Below, one piece after another: positions 59,372-64,000 of a stretch of 64,000 nucleotides of DNA (the first letter of the stretch is position 1; each line of letters opens with the position of its first letter). Under the pieces are notes generated by a model. The model was not told the origin of the DNA. It was given only the letters and a program-made list of their open reading frames with translations, and searched no databases. The stretch comes from an uncultured Candidatus Melainabacteria bacterium (GTDB taxonomy: Bacteria > Cyanobacteriota > Vampirovibrionia > Gastranaerophilales > Gastranaerophilaceae), in assembly GCA_934692295.1 (NCBI GenBank), contig CAKUTL010000003.1, positions 19,705-83,704 of the forward strand. The letters are read 5' to 3'. Both the position numbers and the translations under genes were made by a program.

Positions 59372-60166
59372 ATGAATATATTAATCTCAAACGATGATGG
59401 CATAGCCGCAAACGGAATTAGAGTTTTAACAGAAGAACTTTCAAAAAATCATAATGTCTATGTCATAGCACCGGATAGAGAAAGAAGTGCCGCAGGACAT
59501 TCTCTAACATTTCATACACCACTAAGAGTAGAAGAAATTGAAGAAACAAATACAGGAGCAAAAAGAACTTGGGTAACAACAGGAACTCCGGGAGATTGCA
59601 TCAAAATAGGTGTTAACGCAATTTTATCCAAAGAAGAACAACCAGACTTTGTAATTTCAGGAATCAACCATGGTCCGAATTTAGGGGTTGAAATTCTTTA
59701 CTCCGGAACTGTAAGCTGTGCAATGGAAGGAGCAATGCTAGGAATCCCTAGTATTGCGGTGTCATTAGCAAGCATGCAATCAGAGTATGAAGATTTTAGA
59801 TTTGCGGCTCAATTCACAAATTCTTTATTAGAGAAGATTAAAGATTTTCAACTTCCTAAAAAAAGTATTCTAAATGTGAATATCCCAAGCCTTCCTGCCG
59901 AAGATATTGCAGGAGTCGCAATTACAGAACTTGGAGGAAAACTCTTCACAAATGATTATGAGAAGCGTATTGACCCTAGAGGAAAAGTATATTACTGGCT
60001 AGCTGGAGAACTTAAAAATGAACCTGTAGATGCACCAACAGATATTGCAGCGATTAGAAATAACAAAATTTCAATAACTCCAATTACATATGAAATGACT
60101 AAAACTGAAACTATTTCAGATTTAGACAAAATTTTATGCGGTTCCGGTAGCTGCGATTGGTATTAG
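59372..60166 (+). CDS. surE: 5'/3'-nucleotidase SurE
   Basis: 264 residues with the SurE metal-site motif ISNDDGIAANG near 4-14, APDRERSAAGHSLTF near 34-48, GTPGDC near 70-75, and SGINHGPNLGVEILYSGTVSCAMEGA near 92-117. It removes phosphate from nucleoside monophosphates and is linked to stress survival. CAGGAG precedes ATG by 9 nt. queF starts 14 bases after the stop. Confidence 0.95.
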   Translation: MNILISNDDGIAANGIRVLTEELSKNHNVYVIAPDRERSAAGHSLTFHTPLRVEEIEETNTGAKRTWVTTGTPGDCIKIGVNAILSKEEQPDFVISGINHGPNLGVEILYSGTVSCAMEGAMLGIPSIAVSLASMQSEYEDFRFAAQFTNSLLEKIKDFQLPKKSILNVNIPSLPAEDIAGVAITELGGKLFTNDYEKRIDPRGKVYYWLAGELKNEPVDAPTDIAAIRNNKISITPITYEMTKTETISDLDKILCGSGSCDWY

Positions 60167-60180
60167 AAAGGATTTCACTA

Positions 60181-61086
60181 ATGATTGAAAAAGATAGAAC
60201 AGAAGAAATAGCCTCAACCCATCTTGGGAAAAGAGTTGAAATGTGCGACCAGTACAACCCAGAGTTACTTGTTGCAGTCCCAAGAATAGACAATAGACGT
60301 CATTATAATATTGATAATAATGACCTTCCTTTTGAAGGCTGGGATATTTGGCACGCTTATGAATTTTCTGCCCTTACAGGAAATGGACTTCCAGTGACAA
60401 GATTACTAAAAATCAAATATAATTGCACAAGTGAATTTATTGTAGAATCTAAATCTCTTAAGTTATACTTAAATTCTTACAACATGACAAGACTAGGCAA
60501 CAATATTTCAGAATGCTTAAATATTTGCAAAGAAAAAATTGAAAAAGATTTATCTGACAAATTAAAAACCAATGTTACAGTGAAATTTTTGGATAATGAC
60601 ATAAAAAAAATAGAAATATTCCAACAATTTAGAAATATATTAGACTTTGTTGATGAAAATTCTTTAAGAATAGACCATTTCAAAGAATCACCCGAACTAC
60701 TTGAAACAGAAGATAATAATCAAAAATCCGAACATAGAATAATGTTTGATTCTCTACGTTCAAATTGTAGAGTTACACATCAACCAGATTTTGGAGATGT
60801 ATTCATTTATTACAACTCTAAAAACCATATAAAAGAAGATAGTTTAATTAAATATCTTTGCTCATTTCGTTCAGAATATCATTTTCACGAAGAATGTTGC
60901 GAAATGATTTATAAAAGGCTATACGATTTATTAGACAAAGACGACGAACTTTTTGTATCTGCATTATATACAAGAAGAGGAGGAATTGATATTTGTCCAA
61001 CAAGATGGAGTAAAAACTTTACCCCAGAAGAAGTTGCCGACTTGATAGACACTTCAAAATATGCAAGATGCGGAATTAAACAATAA
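60181..61086 (+). CDS. queF: NADPH-dependent 7-cyano-7-deazaguanine reductase
   Basis: 301 residues from ATG 60181 (MIEKDRTEEI), 10 nt after GAAAGGAT, so the longer frame overlapping surE is rejected. Two-domain (E. coli-type) QueF: VESKSLKLYLNSYN near 89-102, the active-site Cys in LRSNCRVTHQPDFG near 192-205, SEYHFHEECCEMIYKRL near 230-246, and YTRRGGIDICPTR near 263-275. It reduces preQ0 to preQ1 in queuosine synthesis for tRNA. The other que genes are not in the window. Confidence 0.93.
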   Translation: MIEKDRTEEIASTHLGKRVEMCDQYNPELLVAVPRIDNRRHYNIDNNDLPFEGWDIWHAYEFSALTGNGLPVTRLLKIKYNCTSEFIVESKSLKLYLNSYNMTRLGNNISECLNICKEKIEKDLSDKLKTNVTVKFLDNDIKKIEIFQQFRNILDFVDENSLRIDHFKESPELLETEDNNQKSEHRIMFDSLRSNCRVTHQPDFGDVFIYYNSKNHIKEDSLIKYLCSFRSEYHFHEECCEMIYKRLYDLLDKDDELFVSALYTRRGGIDICPTRWSKNFTPEEVADLIDTSKYARCGIKQ

Positions 61087-61100
61087 TAAATAATTTTTGA

Positions 61101-61129
61101 TTGACATATCCTGTTTAGGATACTAATAT
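61101..61129 (+). promoter_or_regulatory. Promoter with operator-like palindrome, adenine deaminase
   Basis: TTGACA (61101-61106), 17-nt spacer, TAATAT (61124-61129). The spacer holds an inverted repeat TATCCT-GTTT-AGGATA (61107-61122), a likely repressor site. Confidence 0.65.
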
Positions 61130-61163
61130 TTTATAAACAAAATAAGAGAAAGAGTATCAAAAT

Positions 61164-62882
61164 ATGGCAAGTTTAGAAGAAATTATCAAAGTTAACACAG
61201 AAGAAATTCCCGCAGATTTAGTACTTAAAAATGCAAAATTAGTAAATGTCTTATCCGAAGAAATTTACGAAACAGATATTGCTATCAAAGATGGAAAAGT
61301 CGCAGGAATTTCAAAAGGATACAAGGGTAAAAAAGAAATTGACCTTAAAGGAGCATACGTAAGCCCATCATTTATTGATGGACACGTACATATCGAAAGT
61401 GGAATGTTACTTCCTTCCGAATTTGCAAAACTTGTTATCCCGTCAGGCACAACAACCGTTGTAGCTGACCCGCACGAAATTGCAAACGTTATGGGATTAC
61501 AAGGTATTAGCTTTATGAGAGAGGCAACAAAGGATTTACCTCTTGATGTTTATATTATGTTGCCATCTTGTGTCCCTGCAACAAGACTAGAAACATCAGG
61601 AGTTGACCTCAACTGTTACGATTTAGCTCTTTTAATTGATGCTCCATGGGTTCTTGGAATTGCAGAAATGATGAATTTCCCCGGAGTAATAAATTGTGAT
61701 AAAGAAGTTCTAAGCAAGATTAAACTAGGGTTAGACAAACAAAAAAGAGTAGATGGACACGCTCCGGGACTTTCCGGCAAAGGATTAAATGCTTATGTTG
61801 CATCCGGAATTGCATCCGATCACGAATGCACAACACCGGAAGAAGCAATCGAAAAAATCAGGCTCGGTATGTACATTATGATTAGAGAAGCAACCGGAGC
61901 AAGAGATTTAGAACCCCTTATCCCTGTTCTAAAAAAATACAACACTAGAAAATGTATTTTCGTAACAGACGACAGACACCCAAAACACTTGAAAAAACAT
62001 ATTTCAAACATGGTTGAAATAGCTGTAGAAATGGGTGTTGACCCAATCAAAGCAATACAAATGGCAAGTTTAAATACCGCAGAATATTTTAAAATTCCTA
62101 ATACCGGAGCTATTGCCCCAGGATATAATGCTGATATTGCAGTATTTAAGGATTTGAAAAATTTTGAACCAACAATGGTATTCAAAAAAGGACAACTAGT
62201 TGCTCAAAATGGGAAAATGATTATCGATATGACAGAATTTCAACCTCCGGAACTTAGAGGTTCTGTTAACGTAAAACCAATTAAGAAAAAAGATTTTCAA
62301 ATAAAAATTCCTAAAGGTAAAAACGAAATTAAAGTTATAAATGTTATACCAAAACAACTTATTACAAAACTTTCAATAGAAAAAGTTCACGATGAAAACG
62401 GATACGCAACATCAGATACTAAAAATGATATTCTAAAGATTGCAGTCATTGAACGACATAAAGCATCCGGAAACATTGGGCTTGGTTTTGTTAAAGGTTT
62501 TGGATTAAAAACTGGAGCGATTGCATCAACAATTGCACACGATAGCCATAATATGATTGTTATTGGAACAAACGACGAAGATATGTATTATGCGGCAAAT
62601 CAACTTGTAAAATCACAAGGGGGTAAAATTATTGTTGAAAATGGAAAAACCTTAGCACAACTAAAACTTCCAATCGCAGGTTTGATGTCAGAAGAACCGG
62701 CTGAAACAGTTATGAATAAACTTCAAACACTTGAAAAAACCGCTTCAGACATTGGTTGCAAAATCAACGACCCATTTATGAGTATGGCATTTTTATCATT
62801 GTCAGTAATTCCGGAAATTAAAATTACCGACAAAGGTCTAATTGACGTTGGCAAATTTGAAGTCACAAATTTATTTGAATAA
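61164..62882 (+). CDS. adeC: Adenine deaminase
   Basis: 572 residues, the AdeC family length. FIDGHVHIESGMLLPSEFAKLVIPSGTTTVVADPHEIANVMG near 70-111 holds the metal-binding HVHIES and HEI, DGHAPGLSGKGLNAYVASGI near 196-215, ASDHECTTPEEA near 217-228, and the C-terminal ASTIAHDSHNMIVIGTNDEDM near 454-474. It converts adenine to hypoxanthine and ammonia with Mn/Fe. A single gene with its own promoter and operator-like repeat. Confidence 0.95.
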   Translation: MASLEEIIKVNTEEIPADLVLKNAKLVNVLSEEIYETDIAIKDGKVAGISKGYKGKKEIDLKGAYVSPSFIDGHVHIESGMLLPSEFAKLVIPSGTTTVVADPHEIANVMGLQGISFMREATKDLPLDVYIMLPSCVPATRLETSGVDLNCYDLALLIDAPWVLGIAEMMNFPGVINCDKEVLSKIKLGLDKQKRVDGHAPGLSGKGLNAYVASGIASDHECTTPEEAIEKIRLGMYIMIREATGARDLEPLIPVLKKYNTRKCIFVTDDRHPKHLKKHISNMVEIAVEMGVDPIKAIQMASLNTAEYFKIPNTGAIAPGYNADIAVFKDLKNFEPTMVFKKGQLVAQNGKMIIDMTEFQPPELRGSVNVKPIKKKDFQIKIPKGKNEIKVINVIPKQLITKLSIEKVHDENGYATSDTKNDILKIAVIERHKASGNIGLGFVKGFGLKTGAIASTIAHDSHNMIVIGTNDEDMYYAANQLVKSQGGKIIVENGKTLAQLKLPIAGLMSEEPAETVMNKLQTLEKTASDIGCKINDPFMSMAFLSLSVIPEIKITDKGLIDVGKFEVTNLFE

Positions 62883-62906
62883 ATCTATCATAACTAATTT
62901 TAGCAA

Positions 62907-62937
62907 TTGATTTATTGTACTATATATAGTACAATAA
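62907..62937 (+). promoter_or_regulatory. HigBA promoter with overlapping operator
   Basis: TTGATT (62907-62912), 17-nt spacer, TACAAT (62930-62935). A perfect 26-bp palindrome with arms TTATTGTACTATA and TATAGTACAATAA (62912-62937) covers the spacer and the -10 box. Predicted start about 62942, 3 nt before ATG 62945, so almost leaderless. Confidence 0.75.
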
Positions 62938-62944
62938 TATTATA

Positions 62945-63271
62945 ATGGAATACAAAATTAAAAATTATATTAAAGATAATGGAACTGAACCAATTGTTGA
63001 TTGGATAAAATCTCTTGATGCAACAACAAGAAAACGAATTCTATTAAGACTTGATAGATTACGAGATGGAAACTTTGGAGATTATAAACAATTAAACGAA
63101 GATTTATATGAACTTAGATTTTCATTTGGCTCGGGATATAGAATATATTACACAATTGAACATAATATAATAATTCTCCTTATAAATGGGGGCAATAAAA
63201 AGACTCAAGCTAAAGATATCAAACAAGCAAATGAAATAATTAATCAAATGAAAGGGATATATGATGAATAA
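62945..63271 (+). CDS. RelE/HigB-type toxin (Gp49/DUF891 family)
   Basis: 108 residues. The RelE fold pattern is seen: YIKDNGTEPIVDWIKSLDATTRKRILLRLDRLRDGNFGDYKQLNEDLYELRFSFGSGYRIYYTIEHNIIILLINGGNKKTQAKDI. The LYELRF, GYRIYY and LLINGGNKKTQ elements are typical of the phage-derived killer family. The expected role is a ribosome-dependent mRNA interferase. The toxin gene comes first (HigBA order); the antitoxin overlaps by 8 bases. Confidence 0.9.
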   Translation: MEYKIKNYIKDNGTEPIVDWIKSLDATTRKRILLRLDRLRDGNFGDYKQLNEDLYELRFSFGSGYRIYYTIEHNIIILLINGGNKKTQAKDIKQANEIINQMKGIYDE

Positions 63272-63566
63272 TACAAAAGATTTTGAATTATCAAAGTTGA
63301 TAGACAATGAACTTAAAACAGAAAAAGACATCAAAGAATGGTTATCTCTTAATTTGGCAGAATACCTTGAAGATGGAAACTTAAATGCTTTTGTTCGTTC
63401 ACTTGAATATGTTGTAAGGGCAAAAGATAATATTTCAAACTTATCAAGAAAAACAGGTATATCACGAAGCAATTTATATGCAATTTTCAGAGGAGAGGTA
63501 ACTCCTCAATTTGATACCGTATTAAAAATGTTAAAAGAACTCGGATATACATTAAAAGTTGCATAA
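63264..63566 (+). CDS. HigA-type antitoxin
   Basis: 100 residues from ATG 63264 (63261 is possible as well). The C-terminal half is an XRE-type HTH: NISNLSRKTGISRSNLYAIFRGEVTPQFDTVLKMLKELGYTLKV. The N-terminal part (KTEKDIKEWLSLNLAEYLEDGN) pairs with the toxin in this family. It should bind the palindrome at 62912-62937 and repress the operon. Confidence 0.9.
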   Translation: MNNTKDFELSKLIDNELKTEKDIKEWLSLNLAEYLEDGNLNAFVRSLEYVVRAKDNISNLSRKTGISRSNLYAIFRGEVTPQFDTVLKMLKELGYTLKVA

Positions 63567-63570
63567 ATTA

Positions 63571-63596
63571 AAAAGCGAGGGGATAAATCCTCTCGC
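63571..63596. terminator. Bidirectional terminator after HigBA
   Basis: GCGAGGGGAT/ATCCTCTCGC stem (63575-63584 with 63587-63596, one G-U pair). A T-rich tail is clearest on the minus strand, for the gene at 63629. Confidence 0.8.
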
Positions 63597-63628
63597 TGAT
63601 TTTATATTATTGGGTTTAATCTTTTCTA

Positions 63629-64000
63629 TTAGCTTAATGCCATCAATGCTTTTACTGAACGAGCATTTTCTTTCACTTCTTCATCAAAACTTTCTGAAGA
63701 AATTGTATTTTCTAATACTCTCATTGCTTCTTCTTTATTTTCTAAAGAAAGAAGTTCGTTAATTGTACTCATTGCAACTACAGTTGACATATCATTGATA
63801 CCTTTTCCTCTATTTGCAATAACTACGTTTAGTGAATCATGTTCATTTCTTTTTACCAAAGCACGAGAAGTCATTTCTCTTACTTCATCAATAGAAGAGT
63901 TTGTACCGATTTCTTCTAACACTGCAACTGAATCAGGATTTGGGTTAACAGTTAATGACTCAATAATGTTACTTACTTTGTTAAAGTTTTTGTTGTTTCT
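63629..64000 (-). CDS. Hypothetical helical repeat protein, cut by the right edge
   Basis: The frame stays open to base 64000, giving 123 visible residues; the GTG at 63922 is internal. Acidic helical segments alternate (SNIIESL, VAVLEEIGTNSSIDEVREMTSRALVK, EEAMRVLENTISSESFDEEVKENARSVKAL), resembling a HEAT- or ARM-like solenoid, without a clear consensus. No signal is visible because the N-terminus is missing. Confidence 0.7.
   Translation of the reverse strand, partial: RNNKNFNKVSNIIESLTVNPNPDSVAVLEEIGTNSSIDEVREMTSRALVKRNEHDSLNVVIANRGKGINDMSTVVAMSTINELLSLENKEEAMRVLENTISSESFDEEVKENARSVKALMALS

Overview
The window looks like an AT-rich chromosomal segment from the non-photosynthetic cyanobacterial sister lineage (Vampirovibrionia/Melainabacteria, most likely Candidatus Gastranaerophilales). 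This placement is inferred from protein content, with no database search behind it. Pointers are a Ycf23/DUF561 protein (a cyanobacterial/plastid family), several short prepilin-like proteins with FTL(A/S/T)EVLI N-termini, diderm envelope genes (heptose kinase, LpxB, LpxI, LptD-like, MlaE-like) and many small lineage-specific proteins. There is no prophage, insertion sequence or CRISPR array.

Layout. 1-12.2 kb: heptose kinase, J-domain protein, prepilin with a divergent XRE regulator, FeoA-FeoB fusion, Ycf23, a trypsin-like protease, a candidate structured RNA, and an ssb / DUF1537 kinase / pdxA operon, then MlaE. 12.2-20.8 kb: DnaJ with its ribosome-binding site inside a hairpin, a divergent RelA/SpoT-fold protein with a small neighbour, a winged-helix protein, and a helicase-nuclease pair. 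20.8-30.2 kb: repeats, gcvT-gcvH-gcvPA, a TPR protein, two TolC-hairpin-like secreted paralogues, a lipoate/octanoate transferase, a pilin-like protein and a sugar nucleotidyltransferase. 30.2-37.4 kb: tRNA(CAU) behind degenerate repeats, a micro-operon, two sister prepilins with a divergent XRE gene, and a 1444-residue protein with ADP-ribosyltransferase-like and lipase-like domains. 37.4-48.1 kb: dgt-xer-bioD, a membrane protein, and an envelope operon (34-residue membrane peptide, M23 peptidase, LptD-like, class II aldolase, LpxI, LpxB). 48.2-59.3 kb: anti-sigma / ECF sigma / Spy-like module, pdxJ, MurT-like ligase, a prepilin, a YtxH-DUF948-YtxH cluster, and pgpH-ybeY-dgkA. 59.3-64 kb: surE-queF, adenine deaminase, a HigBA-type toxin-antitoxin pair, and a protein cut by the right edge.

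Cross-cutting observations. (1) Six intergenic sites share a 32-nt promoter-like element, GGCAA (AGCAA in one), exactly 21 nt, TATATA. Five of them lie 19-51 nt upstream of lineage-specific hypothetical genes and the sixth heads a short independent transcript, so this could be an undescribed regulon; a seventh, imperfect copy precedes the ADP-ribosyltransferase/lipase gene. (2) Prepilin-like proteins share a C-terminal D-x-N-G...G-P-N-x-x-G-x-D signature, and two prepilin loci face a small XRE regulator. (3) Several promoters place the start site on or within about ten bases of the start codon, suggesting leaderless translation is common here.
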